This document shows, in pieces, positions 44,695-54,522 of a DNA stretch of 64,000 nt (the first letter of the stretch is position 1; the number at the start of each line of letters is the position of its first letter). The DNA lies in assembly GCA_944389275.1 (NCBI GenBank), contig CALXLT010000052.1, positions 1 to 64,000 of the forward strand. Direction: 5' to 3'. Source of the DNA: an uncultured Spirochaetaceae bacterium. Its GTDB lineage: Bacteria; Spirochaetota; Spirochaetia; Sphaerochaetales; Sphaerochaetaceae. A program made the translations under genes and the position numbers. The notes under the pieces were generated by a model. The model did no database searches, was not told the origin of the DNA, and worked only from the letters and a program-made list of their open reading frames with translations.

Positions 44695-44955
44695 TCAGAC
44701 CATCTTGTTATATGCGTGTGCGAGCCTGCTCTTCTTCCTTGCAGCTGTGTTCCTGTGGATGATGCCCTTTCCAGAGACCTTATCGAGAAGCTTGCAGCTG
44801 AGAGCCATAGCATCCGCGGCTCCTGCCTTATCGCCAGCTGCTACTGCAGCGTTGAACTTCTTGATCGCTGTACGCATCGTGCTCTTTGCTGCGCGGTTGC
44901 GAAGGCGGCGCTTTGCTTCCTGACGCTCTCTCTTCTTTGCGGACTGATTAGACAT
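44695..44955 (-). CDS. rpsT: 30S ribosomal protein S20
   Basis: An 86-residue helical protein that binds 16S rRNA. Opening SNQSAKKRERQEAKRRLRNRAAKS and the block GIIHRNTAARKKSRLAH are characteristic. GGAGG precedes the ATG. A promoter (45030-45058) and a leader with a 6-bp hairpin near its 5' end precede it. Confidence 0.97.
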   Translation of the reverse strand: MSNQSAKKRERQEAKRRLRNRAAKSTMRTAIKKFNAAVAAGDKAGAADAMALSCKLLDKVSGKGIIHRNTAARKKSRLAHAYNKMV

Positions 44956-45002
44956 TTATTCCTCCAAACATTTCCATTAAATGAAGTTATTACAATCAAA
45001 CT

Positions 45003-45021
45003 GCTGTCTTGATATGACAGC
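45003..45021 (-). promoter_or_regulatory. Hairpin at the 5' end of the rpsT leader
   Basis: GCTGTC (45003-45008) pairs with GACAGC (45016-45021), only a few bases after the predicted start point. It may protect the mRNA or serve S20 autoregulation. Confidence 0.4.
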
Positions 45022-45029
45022 GATTAAAG

Positions 45030-45058
45030 AAATTATCATAAAGAGAATTTGTAGTCAA
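45030..45058 (-). promoter_or_regulatory. Promoter of rpsT
   Basis: On the minus strand TTGACT (45053-45058) and TAATTT (45030-45035) are 17 bases apart, the same strong form of -35 as at rho and grpE. Confidence 0.65.
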
Positions 45059-45059
45059 C

Positions 45060-45088
45060 ACTTTGCCACGCAATGCTTTAGGCAAAGT
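45060..45088 (-). terminator. Hairpin after the histidine kinase gene
   Basis: ACTTTGCC (45060-45067) pairs perfectly with GGCAAAGT (45081-45088), 17 bases after the kinase stop. The T-tract is poor. Confidence 0.45.
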
Positions 45089-45104
45089 AGCCGAAATACG
45101 GGTC

Positions 45105-46355
45105 TCAGAGAGGTATCACGAGCTGCGTGATGAATACCCCATCCTCGGTGGAAAACCTCACCATCCCGCCATGGCAGGAAAGGATCGACATGACATTCCT
45201 CAGGCCTATGCCTCCCCCGCTCCTATGCGAGTGCGGCACGCTTCCATCCCAGATGATATCCCCAGCGATGCTGTTCCTGATCTCAAGCAGCAGCGAGCAT
45301 CCCTTCTCGAAGGAGGATATCGAGATGAAGCCGGAGCCATCCCCCGCGGCGGCGATGGCGTTATCGAGGAGATTGGACAGCACGCATCCGGTCTCGGGCT
45401 CGGAGAGCGGCAGGCGGTCCGGGATATCCCCGTCGAACGTGAAGCTTATGCCCTTGTCCCTGCATCTGCGGGCGAAGGACCTTATGACGGCATTGGCGAC
45501 CCTGTCCTCGCACCATGACGGGCTGGCATAGCGATCGACGGAGGCCGAGAACTGCATAAGGTACTCCTTCGCGCCCTCAATGTCACCATCCTCGAGATAC
45601 TCACGCATCACCGCGGCGTGATGGCGTATGTCATGGTGGTAGCGCCTCATGCTCTCAAGGGCCTCCTTCTCATTCTCCAGCTCCTTTATGATGATCTCCT
45701 GCCGCGCTTCCATCTCCTTCATATCGATCTCGCGGCGAAGATGCATGACCATGCTGAAGCCGACGATGAACGCGGATGTCAGGAACAGCGTCATGGATCC
45801 GATCTGCACGAAATCTATGTCATCATAGTAATAGAGGACCTCCCCTAGCACGATCGCCGACGAGAGGGTGGAGAACACGGCGAGAGGCAGCCATCCGGAA
45901 TCTATCCCATCGGTGCATTCGATCATGTATTTCCTGACCTTGGCGAGAAGCGTGATGATATATGCCAGGGAAAGGACGTTGCGGATGATGAACATGCTCA
46001 TATCCGGATGCGACGGGAAGAAATAGCTTATATACCGCGCCCAGCCGACCGCGAGGGTGAAGTATGTCGCGTAGGCCATGAAGAGGAACAGGTTCTTCAG
46101 CCAGGGCCCCGAAGAGACCGCGAGGAAGAAGACGAGATAGGCCATAAGCGACAGGGCGTAGAGGAAGTTGACAGACCTGGCCGTCGCGGATATGGAGAAG
46201 AGCGCGGTGAAGACGAGGCAGAAGATGAGATAGGACAGGAGATAAGCCCTTCCCTGATATCTGATCCTCTCCTTGGTCTCGGACATAAGGCAAAGCGTCA
46301 TGGCGTGCGCGGCCATGAGCACGTACACGCGCACGAAGAAGATGAGGATAGTCAT
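45105..46355 (-). CDS. AgrC-like sensor histidine kinase (GHKL type)
   Basis: A 416-residue membrane sensor with about six helices in residues 1-215. The phospho-acceptor region is RRYHHDIRHHAAVMREYLE, the N box NLLDNAIAAA and the G box GGGIGLRNV. The layout resembles quorum- or peptide-sensing kinases that pair with LytTR regulators. It overlaps the regulator gene by 4 bases. No peptide precursor gene is visible nearby. Confidence 0.88.
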   Translation of the reverse strand: MTILIFFVRVYVLMAAHAMTLCLMSETKERIRYQGRAYLLSYLIFCLVFTALFSISATARSVNFLYALSLMAYLVFFLAVSSGPWLKNLFLFMAYATYFTLAVGWARYISYFFPSHPDMSMFIIRNVLSLAYIITLLAKVRKYMIECTDGIDSGWLPLAVFSTLSSAIVLGEVLYYYDDIDFVQIGSMTLFLTSAFIVGFSMVMHLRREIDMKEMEARQEIIIKELENEKEALESMRRYHHDIRHHAAVMREYLEDGDIEGAKEYLMQFSASVDRYASPSWCEDRVANAVIRSFARRCRDKGISFTFDGDIPDRLPLSEPETGCVLSNLLDNAIAAAGDGSGFISISSFEKGCSLLLEIRNSIAGDIIWDGSVPHSHRSGGGIGLRNVMSILSCHGGMVRFSTEDGVFITQLVIPL

Positions 46356-47095
46356 ACGGAATCCTTAGCCTTGAATGACCACTGGAAGAACTGCTCGCGG
46401 AGCCTTCTGAAATCTCCCCTTTTTATTATGATCGAATCCCCGTTCTGCATGACGATGCGGTCTGTGGATATGGTCTTTATCGCGCTGAGATTGACGATAT
46501 ATCCCCTATAAGGCTGGATGAACTGCCCTGGAGAGAGCTCCTCCAGCTTCTCCTCGAGCTTCGCCAGCGTCATGCGGGCTTCCTCATAGATCGCGTCCGC
46601 GGTATGGACGACACGGCGGTAGGCGACGCTCTCGATATACAGTATATCCTCGATATCAACGGCCTTCACCGTTCCATTGCCTATCTGCAGCAGCAGCTTG
46701 CGGGGCTTTATCGCGAGGAACGCGGACACGGCGCGGTTCATCGCCTCATTGAAATCATCCTGGGAGAACGGCTTCATAAGGTAGTGGACGGCGTTCACCG
46801 AGAACGCGTCGACAGCGTATTCCCTGGAGACGGAGAGGAAGATTATCTCAGTCCTGTCATGCCTCTGCCTTATTCCACGCGCGAGCGATGTGCCCAGCAT
46901 GCCGGGCATGCAGACGTCAAGGATAACGATATCCCAGCCGCCGGAAGCCTCCAGGCTCTCCAGGAAGGCGGAGGGGTCAGAGAACGCGCTGACCTCATAC
47001 GTCAGGTGCGAAGAAGCCGCGAAATACCTATCCACAGCTTCACCTATAAGCTTTAGCTGGACCTCGTGGTCATCACAGATTGCGATAGTGAACAT
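46352..47095 (-). CDS. LytTR-type response regulator (AgrA/LytR-like)
   Basis: A 247-residue regulator. The receiver domain has the phospho-Asp in VILDVCMPGMLGT and the switch Lys in LMKPFSQ. The LytTR DNA-binding domain (about 145-240) has the YIESVAYRRVVHT and SPGQFIQPYRGYIVNLSAIKTI blocks. It is translated with its kinase. Confidence 0.92.
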   Translation of the reverse strand: MFTIAICDDHEVQLKLIGEAVDRYFAASSHLTYEVSAFSDPSAFLESLEASGGWDIVILDVCMPGMLGTSLARGIRQRHDRTEIIFLSVSREYAVDAFSVNAVHYLMKPFSQDDFNEAMNRAVSAFLAIKPRKLLLQIGNGTVKAVDIEDILYIESVAYRRVVHTADAIYEEARMTLAKLEEKLEELSPGQFIQPYRGYIVNLSAIKTISTDRIVMQNGDSIIIKRGDFRRLREQFFQWSFKAKDSV

Positions 47096-47195
47096 ATATT
47101 TCAGTGTCCTTCTATTACAATATCCCTGACGCTATTTTAGCATGGAGTCTTATGGAAAGTAACAGGAAAATGCCATTCTGTGCTTTAAAAGCCAT

Positions 47196-48227
47196 TTATT
47201 CCGCGGAAAAGAGATCCTCCTGATACTCCTCTGAGAGCTCCCAGTAGCCTGTGTTGCTGTTGAAGCTGACCTCATCGGCCGGGACGGTGATGGTACGCCC
47301 GTCGCTCGCGGTGAGGGTTATCGTATGGGAGAGTATGTTGATCTCCGTGACCCTCCAGAGCTCATGCTCTATCTTTATCCTTGTCCCTTCAGGCGGGCAG
47401 GAGGCCTTCTCCTCCATATAGTAGTCATACTCATAGGCGAGGCAGCAGAGAAGCCTTCCGCATGGCCCTGATATCTTCATGCTGTTGAGTGAGAGATTCT
47501 GTTCCTTCGCCATCTTTATCGTGACAGGATCCATCTCGCGCGTCATGGCGTGACAGCAGTAGTCGCGCCCACATACGGAGAGGCCTCCGATGAGCCTGGA
47601 CTCATCCCTCACGCCTATCTGCCTAAGCTCTATCCTCATCCTGAATACAGCCACGAGGTCCTTCACGAGCTCCCTGAAGTCAACGCGCTGCTCGGCGGTG
47701 AAGAAGAATATGACCTTGGGCTCGCCAAGAAGGAAGTGCGTCGTGACAAGCTTCATGTCGAGGTTATGCTTCTTGATCTTCTCGCGGCAGATCCTTATGG
47801 CGTACTCCTCCTTCTCCGCGTTCTCCGCGTAGCGGGCCATCTCGGAAGGAGTCGCGAGGTGATCGATCCAGGTCACGTCGCCATCGACCTTCATCTTCTC
47901 TGGATCCTTGGCGATCTGGCAGTGGAGGCAGGAGTTGCACTGGTGCTCATCGGCATCCGCCTGATAGCCATCATCCTCATCCTCCTCCCCGAAATGGAGG
48001 CAGGCGCCACGGACGGAGCTGCAGCCAGGGACATAGACAGAATCAGGCTTGGGGGCCGCGCCTATGACGATGCCGAGATCAAGGCCGAACCTCGTCTCGT
48101 ACATTATGGGAGTGCCGCCATAGAGGACACTGTCCCAGGCGCATAATGATATATCATTCGATGCCGGATTCTTCACGACATAAACATATGCGTAGTCGTC
48201 GCCCTGTTCCGCTGTCTTCTGCTTCAT
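47196..48227 (-). CDS. PSP1-domain protein (RicT/YaaT type)
   Basis: A 343-residue protein from the ATG at 48227; a GTG at 48245 adds six residues. The PSP1 core shows TTHFLLGEPKVIFFFTAEQRVDFRELVKDLVAVFR and GARDESR-like GVRDESRLIGGLSVCGRDYCC, then MKISGPCGRLLCCLAYE. Additional Cys (CSSVRGACLHFG, CNSCLHC) lie in the N-terminal half. In Bacillus, RicT with partners binds [4Fe-4S] clusters and controls RNase Y; an rny gene is at the end of this window. Confidence 0.82.
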   Translation of the reverse strand: MKQKTAEQGDDYAYVYVVKNPASNDISLCAWDSVLYGGTPIMYETRFGLDLGIVIGAAPKPDSVYVPGCSSVRGACLHFGEEDEDDGYQADADEHQCNSCLHCQIAKDPEKMKVDGDVTWIDHLATPSEMARYAENAEKEEYAIRICREKIKKHNLDMKLVTTHFLLGEPKVIFFFTAEQRVDFRELVKDLVAVFRMRIELRQIGVRDESRLIGGLSVCGRDYCCHAMTREMDPVTIKMAKEQNLSLNSMKISGPCGRLLCCLAYEYDYYMEEKASCPPEGTRIKIEHELWRVTEINILSHTITLTASDGRTITVPADEVSFNSNTGYWELSEEYQEDLFSAE

Positions 48228-48250
48228 ACTATCCGAAGCTAACACGTAGG

Positions 48251-48279
48251 TGGCAAATTAGCAAGAGATAGGATACTAT
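48251..48279 (+). promoter_or_regulatory. Promoter of dus, predicted leaderless
   Basis: TACTAT (48274-48279) ends 6 bases before the ATG at 48286. A weak -35 (TGGCAA, 48251-48256) is 17 bases upstream. No ribosome binding site. Confidence 0.4.
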
Positions 48280-48285
48280 CCGAGC

Positions 48286-49245
48286 ATGAGCGAAGATGCT
48301 AGGAATATCGTCGGGCCGCTTATGCTCGCGCCTCTCGCGGGCTATACGGACAAGGCTTTCAGGATGGTCGCGCGCTCCCTTGGCGCGGATGGGGCTGTCA
48401 CGGAGATGGTAAGCGCTGAAGGGCTTGCCCGAGGCGGGGAGAAGACAGAGGGGCTTCTGGAGCGCTATCCTGGAGAGGACAGGCTCGTCATGCAGATATT
48501 CGCGCCATCTGCAGACCCTGTCGGAAGGTGCATGGAACGCCTTTTATCCCATGATCCCTCGGTGATAGACATAAACTGCGGATGCCCCGTGCCGAAGGTG
48601 GTCAAGACTGGCGCAGGTTCCGCGCTCATGCGCAACCCGAAGGAGATCGGGAATATAGTTCGCACGATAAAGAGCGCCGTAGCCATCCCTGTATCGGTGA
48701 AGTTCCGCCTTGGCTGGGACAGCTCATCGATCAATTACATAGAGTTCGCCGAGGAGGCCGTGAAGGCGGGGGCAGGAATCATAACGCTGCATGCAAGGAC
48801 AAGGGCGCAGGGCTACTCAGGCGTGGCGGACAGAAGCGCGTTCAGGATCCTTGCGGAGCATTTCAGGGGAGATGATGTCCTCATATATGGCTCTGGCGAT
48901 ATCTTCACCCCGGAGGACGCGCGCTCTCTCATCGAGGACTATGGGCTCTACGGCGTCATGTTCGCCCGCGGCGCAATCGGGAATCCCTTCATATTCCGCC
49001 AGGCAAGGGAATATATGGAAAAGGGAACGTTCACTGTCCCATCTGTGCAGGAAAGGGTCGAGACCGCGCTCTGGCATCTCTCACTCGCTGTCTCATTCTA
49101 TGGGGAGAACATCGCCTGCAGGGAGATGAGGAAACAGCTTATGGCGTATATAAAGGGCATACAGGGCGCTAACAGAGCCAAGGCAGGAATCGGCCGGGCA
49201 GCGACGCTGAACGAGATGAAGGAGGTGCTTCTGTCCCTCATCTAG
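48286..49245 (+). CDS. dus: tRNA-dihydrouridine synthase
   Basis: FMN-dependent reductase of uridines in tRNA. The 319-residue protein has LAPLAGYTDKAFR at the start, the catalytic Cys in DINCGCPVPKVVKTGAGSALM, VKFRLGWD, HARTRAQGYSG and the FMN phosphate region YGSGDIFTPEDA. Subtype (DusA, B or C) is not fixed, but DusB-like is most likely. Confidence 0.94.
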   Translation: MSEDARNIVGPLMLAPLAGYTDKAFRMVARSLGADGAVTEMVSAEGLARGGEKTEGLLERYPGEDRLVMQIFAPSADPVGRCMERLLSHDPSVIDINCGCPVPKVVKTGAGSALMRNPKEIGNIVRTIKSAVAIPVSVKFRLGWDSSSINYIEFAEEAVKAGAGIITLHARTRAQGYSGVADRSAFRILAEHFRGDDVLIYGSGDIFTPEDARSLIEDYGLYGVMFARGAIGNPFIFRQAREYMEKGTFTVPSVQERVETALWHLSLAVSFYGENIACREMRKQLMAYIKGIQGANRAKAGIGRAATLNEMKEVLLSLI

Positions 49246-49319
49246 CCCTCCCCCTTTTTCGCGATTTTCTTTGATTTTCCAATTTCGGTGTGGTAGCGTT
49301 TAATTAAAAGGAGTCAATT

Positions 49320-50579
49320 ATGAGGGTTTTGCTCTTAGGTTCAGGAGCCAAGGACCACGCTATCGCATGGTGGTTCAGCAAGAGTTGCTTCCTCTCAGCC
49401 TTGTTCGTCGCTCCGGGCAACCTGGCCACAGAGAGATTCGCGACAAATCTCCCATCTGTGAACATCGCCGACCCTGGCGATGTCTATCAGGCCTGCGTCG
49501 ACAACAGGATTGACTTCGTATTCATAGGGACAGAGGCTCCTTTATTCACGGGAGTCGTGAAATACCTCAATGACAGGGGAATAGAGACATTCGGAGCCCC
49601 TTCAGGATCCCTTAAGCTCGAGGGCGACAGATCATTCTCAAGAGCCTTCTCCGCAAGGCATAACATCCCCGTTCCAAGGGGGTCATTCTTCTCCAAGCCG
49701 GAAGAGCTCAGGAAATACCTCGATAAGCATAAGGGCGAGACGTTCATAATCAAGAGCAACTCCGTGTCGCCTTCCCGCATAATGCTATCGTCAAACGATA
49801 CCGAGGCCCTGATGGACTTCGCCTCGACATTGTTCCCGAAGGGAAATGTCCTTCTGGAGGAATGCATAGACGGGACTCCCGCGACATGCACGCTGCTTGT
49901 CGACAGGAATGGCTATCTCGCGCTGCCCGTGACGAGCGACTACATGCATAAGAGCGCCGAGGACAACACGCCTACAGGCGGCATGGGCGCTATATGCCCG
50001 GTCCCGATGCTCGAGAGGCTCAAGGGAAAGATAAGGGAGAGGATAATAGAGCCGACGTTATACGGGATGAAGGTGGAGCAGCTCTCATACAAGGGCGTGC
50101 TGACCCTATCCATGATGATAAGGCAGGACGGGGAGCCATATCTCGTTGATTACCACGTGAGGCTCAACGACCCGGCGACGCAGGCCATGGTCCCGCTGAT
50201 CCGCACGGACCTGATCTCCATACTCGACGCCATGAGATGCGACAGGATAAACACGATGGAGCTGGATGTCTCCGACATGTGCACCGTGGCTGTCGTGCTC
50301 GCGTCAGAGGGATACCCTCTGTATCCGAAGACAGGGAAGGAGATAAAGGGGATAGACGCTAGGCTGATGGAGCCACTTCTGGACTACCCCAACGTGTTCA
50401 TCGGGGCTATCCAGGACAAGGATGGCAAGGCGATAACCACAGGCGGCAGGAACATAACGATAGTCGGCAAGGGCCGCAACCTGCAGGAAGCGAACCGGCA
50501 GGCCTACGACCTGATAGAAAAAAAGAGATTCCAGAATCTCTGGTACCGAGAGGATATCGGGAACGCCTACTTCTCCTGA
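49320..50579 (+). CDS. Divergent phosphoribosylamine-glycine ligase (PurD-like)
   Basis: A 419-residue ATP-grasp protein like PurD, which adds glycine to phosphoribosylamine in purine synthesis. It opens VLLLGSGAKDHAIAWW (PurD: GxGGREHA), and TPTGGMGAICPVP is the PurD block. The glycine-rich ATP loop AAGKGV is replaced by IKSNSVSPSRIM, and other catalytic residues look changed. It may be a paralogue with altered chemistry. AAAAGGAG precedes the ATG. It converges with rlmB, overlapping 13 bases. Confidence 0.75.
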   Translation: MRVLLLGSGAKDHAIAWWFSKSCFLSALFVAPGNLATERFATNLPSVNIADPGDVYQACVDNRIDFVFIGTEAPLFTGVVKYLNDRGIETFGAPSGSLKLEGDRSFSRAFSARHNIPVPRGSFFSKPEELRKYLDKHKGETFIIKSNSVSPSRIMLSSNDTEALMDFASTLFPKGNVLLEECIDGTPATCTLLVDRNGYLALPVTSDYMHKSAEDNTPTGGMGAICPVPMLERLKGKIRERIIEPTLYGMKVEQLSYKGVLTLSMMIRQDGEPYLVDYHVRLNDPATQAMVPLIRTDLISILDAMRCDRINTMELDVSDMCTVAVVLASEGYPLYPKTGKEIKGIDARLMEPLLDYPNVFIGAIQDKDGKAITTGGRNITIVGKGRNLQEANRQAYDLIEKKRFQNLWYREDIGNAYFS

Positions 50580-51319
50580 TCGACGCGCCTGGCCTCATAG
50601 AGAAGGATGCCGGCGGCGACAGACACGTTGAGCGAGTCTATATGCCCCCTCATCGGTATCGAGACGATGTGATCGCAGTTCTTCCTCACAAGCTGTGACA
50701 TCCCATCTCCCTCAGAGCCCATCACTATGACGCTCCTTGACGCGAGCTTTATGGTATAGGAGGACTCTCCTGCCATATCCGCGCCATAGACCCAGAATCC
50801 ATTGTCCTTGAGCTGGGTCATCGCGCGCGTGAGATTAGGGACAACCGCTATAGGGACATACTGGGCGGCACCGGAGGAGACGCGGACAACGGTCTCATTG
50901 GCCTGTACAGAGCGGCGTTCCGGGATCACCACGAGATCGACGCCGAACTGATCCGCCGAGCGGAGTATGGCGCCGAGGTTATGCGGATCGGTTATGCCGT
51001 CAAGCATCAGGACAAGAGCCTTATCCTCCTCACCTAGCCTGGAGCAGAACTCCTCGATGCTTGTCTCCTGCAGCCTTGACGCGCCGCGCCTTGGGCCTCC
51101 CATATCAAGCAGGGCGCCACGGAGATCAGCGCCTGGAAGCATCCGCTCAAGCTCATCCCGGGAGACCTTTCGGACTGCGATCTTGCCTGTAAGCTGCGCT
51201 TCCCTGATCATGGATCCAAGCTTATCGGCCTTGGTCCTCTCGATGTACAGGGTGGACCCCATACCTGCCTTCTTTATAGCTTCCTCTATGGCGTGATGCC
51301 CGTATACCTTCTCGCCCAT
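50567..51319 (-). CDS. rlmB: 23S rRNA 2'-O-methyltransferase, TrmH/RlmB family
   Basis: A 250-residue SpoU-class methyltransferase. The N-terminal substrate-binding part starts VYGHHAIEEAIKKAG; the SPOUT knot has LDGITDPHNLGAILRSADQFG, VIVMGSEGDGMS and IPMRGHIDSLNVSVAAGILLYE. RlmB modifies G2251 of 23S rRNA; the exact target is inferred. Its start touches the dnaJ end by one base. Confidence 0.92.
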   Translation of the reverse strand: MGEKVYGHHAIEEAIKKAGMGSTLYIERTKADKLGSMIREAQLTGKIAVRKVSRDELERMLPGADLRGALLDMGGPRRGASRLQETSIEEFCSRLGEEDKALVLMLDGITDPHNLGAILRSADQFGVDLVVIPERRSVQANETVVRVSSGAAQYVPIAVVPNLTRAMTQLKDNGFWVYGADMAGESSYTIKLASRSVIVMGSEGDGMSQLVRKNCDHIVSIPMRGHIDSLNVSVAAGILLYEARRVDQEK

Positions 51320-52431
51320 CAGCCTCTGAACTCCATAGGCTCCGGCTTGGTTGTCTCCTTCAGCTCGGATGCCAGATCTTTCATCAATCCCTTCGCCTTG
51401 AGCGAGAGGCGCTTAGGGATCTCCACAACGACGCGCAGGTACATGTCTCCTGTCCCCCTGCCCTGAAGCACTGGTATGCCCTTGCCCTTCAGGCGGAGCA
51501 TCGTACCGGACTGTATGCCGGCGGGGATCTCGACCGAGACATCATTTCCCTCGATGGTCGGTACAAGTATGGACGCGCCAAGAGTCGCCTGGGCTATCGA
51601 GATCGGGATCTGGAGATAGACATCCTGCCCTTCCCTGACGAAGTACTTGTCAGGACGGACGGAGATGAAAAGAACCAGATCGCCCGCAGGACCTCCATTC
51701 GTGCCCTCGTCTCCCTTGCCACGGAGCGTGAGGCGGGCCCCATTGTCTATCCCTGCGGGGATGGTGACCATGAGCTTCTCTTTCTTGGATACGGTTCCTG
51801 TTCCATGGCATGCGGCGCATGGATTGTCTATCACATAGCCACGGCCTCCGCAGGCACGGCATGTCGTCGCCACCTGGAAGAACCCGGAGCCCTGCGTCAC
51901 GCGCCCGGAGCCGCCGCATGTCGGACATGTATGGCGCCCAGATCCGCCCTGGCCAGAGCAGCTCTCGCACTTGACCTTATGGGAGAAGGATATCTCCTTC
52001 TTGCATCCGAAGGCGGCTTCCTTGAAATCAATCGTGAGATCGTATCTGAAAGACGCGCCAGGCTCGCCCTGTCCACGCGAGGAACGAGAGCGGCCACCGC
52101 CGAAGAACGAGGAGAAGATATCCTCGAATCCACCCGCTCCGCCGAATATGTCGGAGAAATCCCTGTAGACATTCGAGTAGTTGCCAGCGGCCCCGCCCTG
52201 GAAGTCGTTCATGCCACTGAAGCCGAACTGGTCATACGCCTGCCTCTTCTTGGGATCGGAGAGGACCTCGTACGCCTCGCTCGCTTCCTTGAATCTCTCC
52301 TCCGCGTCCTTGTCATTGGGATGGGTATCGGGATGATTAGCCAAGGCGATCTTCCTATATGCCTTCTTTATCTCTTCCTCTGTAGCCGTCTTGGACACGC
52401 CAAGAACCTCGTAATAATCTCTTTTAGCCAT
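51319..52431 (-). CDS. dnaJ: Chaperone DnaJ
   Basis: Co-chaperone that stimulates DnaK ATP hydrolysis. 370 residues from [11 protein letters not shown]. The J domain has HPD in ANHPDTHP, followed by a Gly/Phe-rich linker. The zinc centre has four CxxCxGxG-type repeats ([32 protein letters not shown]), then the two beta-barrel substrate domains. Last gene of the grpE-dnaK-dnaJ operon. Confidence 0.97.
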   Translation of the reverse strand: MAKRDYYEVLGVSKTATEEEIKKAYRKIALANHPDTHPNDKDAEERFKEASEAYEVLSDPKKRQAYDQFGFSGMNDFQGGAAGNYSNVYRDFSDIFGGAGGFEDIFSSFFGGGRSRSSRGQGEPGASFRYDLTIDFKEAAFGCKKEISFSHKVKCESCSGQGGSGRHTCPTCGGSGRVTQGSGFFQVATTCRACGGRGYVIDNPCAACHGTGTVSKKEKLMVTIPAGIDNGARLTLRGKGDEGTNGGPAGDLVLFISVRPDKYFVREGQDVYLQIPISIAQATLGASILVPTIEGNDVSVEIPAGIQSGTMLRLKGKGIPVLQGRGTGDMYLRVVVEIPKRLSLKAKGLMKDLASELKETTKPEPMEFRG

Positions 52432-52497
52432 ACCTCTCCCTCTTACGGCAGAAAGCAGCATGCTGCCATGCTGCTTTCAGTTCTTTCCAGACGCGCC

Positions 52498-54432
52498 TTA
52501 TTTGACTTCTTCGAAGTCCGCGTCCATCGTTCCGGAATCATTGCCGCTGGACGATGATCCGGATGACGCCGAGCCATTGTCAGACGAGCCGCCAGTCTGC
52601 TGCGACTGCTGCTGTGCCTGCTGGGCACTCTCATAGACCTTCTGTCCAAGCTCCATCGAAGCCTGCTGGACACGCTCTGTCTTGCTCTTGATCTCCTCAG
52701 GCGTGGAGGAAGCGTTGGCGAGGGCGTCCTTGAGCTCCTGCACGGCGCTCTCGATATTGCTCCTCTCGGACGGGCTGACCTTGTCGCCATAGTCCTTGAG
52801 AGCCTTCTCGGTCGCGTAGACGACGCTCTCCGCGTTGTTCCGCGCCTCGATGCCTTCCCTTGCCTTCTTGTCCTCAGCCGCGTGAGCCTCGGCATCCTTG
52901 ACCATCTTGTCGATCTCCTGCTCGGAAAGCCCTGAGGAGGACTCGATCCTTATCTTCTGCTCCTTGCCGGTTCCAAGATCCTTCGCGGATACATGGACTA
53001 TGCCGTTCGCGTCGATATCGAAGGTGACCTCGATCTGCGGTACCCCGCGCGGCGCCGGAGCGATGCCTTCAAGGTTGAACGTGCCAAGCGTCCTGTTCTG
53101 CGAGGCAAGCTCCCTCTCTCCCTGCAGCACATGGATGGATACAGCTGTCTGTCCATCGGAGGCTGTGGAGAAGATCTGGCTCTTGCGGGTAGGGATCGTC
53201 GTGTTCCTCTCGATCAGCTTCGTGCAGACTCCGCCAAGCGTCTCGATTCCAAGCGAGAGCGGAGTGACATCGAGAAGAAGGACATCCTTTACATCGCCCT
53301 TGAGGATACCGCCCTGTATGGCGGCGCCTACGGCGACGACCTCATCAGGATTGACGCCCTTGTGAGGCTCCTTGCCGAAGAGCTCCTTCACCAAAGCCTG
53401 TACAGCCGGGATCCTGGAGGATCCGCCGACGAGGATGACCTCGTCAACGCCGCTCGCGGAGATGCCGGCGTCCCTGAGCGCGTTCTGGCAAGGGATCTTC
53501 GACCTCTCGATGATCGGGGCAATCATCTGCTCGAACTTAGCCCTTGAGAGCTCCATCTGGAGGTGAAGCGGGCCATTGGCGTTGGCCGTGATGAACGGGA
53601 GGTTGATCGTCGTCGTCATCGAGGACGAAAGCGTGATCTTAGCCTGCTCGGCCGCCTCCTTGAGCCTCTGGAGCGCCATCTTGTCGTTAGAGAGGTCAAC
53701 ACCGTTCTTCTGCTTGAAGTCAGCGACCATCCAGTCGATGATCACCTGGTCGATGTTGTCTCCGCCGAGATGGGTATCGCCATTGGTGGACTTTACCTCG
53801 AACACGCCATCGCCGAGCTCAAGGATCGAGATATCGAAGGTGCCGCCGCCGAAATCGTATACGGCGATGGTCTCCTCCTTGTCGTTCTTATCCTTTCCGA
53901 AGCCATAAGCGAGGGCCGCTGCCGTAGGCTCGTTGACTATCCTCTTGACATCAAGGCCCGCGATGCGTCCGGCGTCCTTCGTGGCCTGGCGCTGCGCGTC
54001 ATTGAAGTACGCTGGAACGGTGATGACAGCCTCCGTCACGCTCTCCCCGAGGTAATCCTCCGCCGTCTTCTTCATCTTCTGGAGGATGATCGCGGAGATC
54101 TCCTGAGGCGAGTACTCCTTGCCCCTGATATCGACCTTGATCTCATCACCGGCGCCGGATACCACCCTGTAAGGGACCATCTTGAGCTCCTCGCTCACCT
54201 CGTGGTACTTGCGTCCCATGAATCTCTTTATCGAATAAACAGTATTCTCCGGGTTCGTGACCATCTGGTTCTTCGCGGGCTTGCCGACAAGCCTGTCGGA
54301 ATCCGTGAAGCCCACCACGGACGGCGTCGTCCTATCTCCCTCGCTGTTCGCGATGACGATCGGCTCATTGCCTTCCATGACCGCAACGCAGCTATTCGTC
54401 GTTCCCAGATCTATACCTATGATCTTTCCCAT
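52498..54432 (-). CDS. dnaK: Chaperone DnaK (Hsp70)
   Basis: ATP-dependent folding chaperone. 644 residues from [17 protein letters not shown]; a longer in-frame start at 54486 adds 18 atypical residues. The ATPase signatures [14 protein letters not shown] [10 protein letters not shown] and [13 protein letters not shown] are present. The C-terminus is a Gln/Ser/Gly-rich lid tail ending DADFEEVK. A long antisense frame opposite it is a composition artefact. Confidence 0.98.
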   Translation of the reverse strand: MGKIIGIDLGTTNSCVAVMEGNEPIVIANSEGDRTTPSVVGFTDSDRLVGKPAKNQMVTNPENTVYSIKRFMGRKYHEVSEELKMVPYRVVSGAGDEIKVDIRGKEYSPQEISAIILQKMKKTAEDYLGESVTEAVITVPAYFNDAQRQATKDAGRIAGLDVKRIVNEPTAAALAYGFGKDKNDKEETIAVYDFGGGTFDISILELGDGVFEVKSTNGDTHLGGDNIDQVIIDWMVADFKQKNGVDLSNDKMALQRLKEAAEQAKITLSSSMTTTINLPFITANANGPLHLQMELSRAKFEQMIAPIIERSKIPCQNALRDAGISASGVDEVILVGGSSRIPAVQALVKELFGKEPHKGVNPDEVVAVGAAIQGGILKGDVKDVLLLDVTPLSLGIETLGGVCTKLIERNTTIPTRKSQIFSTASDGQTAVSIHVLQGERELASQNRTLGTFNLEGIAPAPRGVPQIEVTFDIDANGIVHVSAKDLGTGKEQKIRIESSSGLSEQEIDKMVKDAEAHAAEDKKAREGIEARNNAESVVYATEKALKDYGDKVSPSERSNIESAVQELKDALANASSTPEEIKSKTERVQQASMELGQKVYESAQQAQQQSQQTGGSSDNGSASSGSSSSGNDSGTMDADFEEVK

Positions 54433-54522
54433 TTTATCTTCTCTCCATATATGACTTAATTCAGATTTATGGCAGTGCCTTCGCATCCACCAACGGTAAG
54501 ATAATAAAGCTGTGCCTAATCG

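Noticed and set aside
52443..52895. Arg/Ser-rich 150-codon minus-strand frame at the dnaK end
   Set aside because: Frame-shifted shadow of dnaK.
53563..54459. 298-codon frame antisense to dnaK
   Set aside because: A well-known artefact of codon bias opposite dnaK; no ribosome binding site or family.
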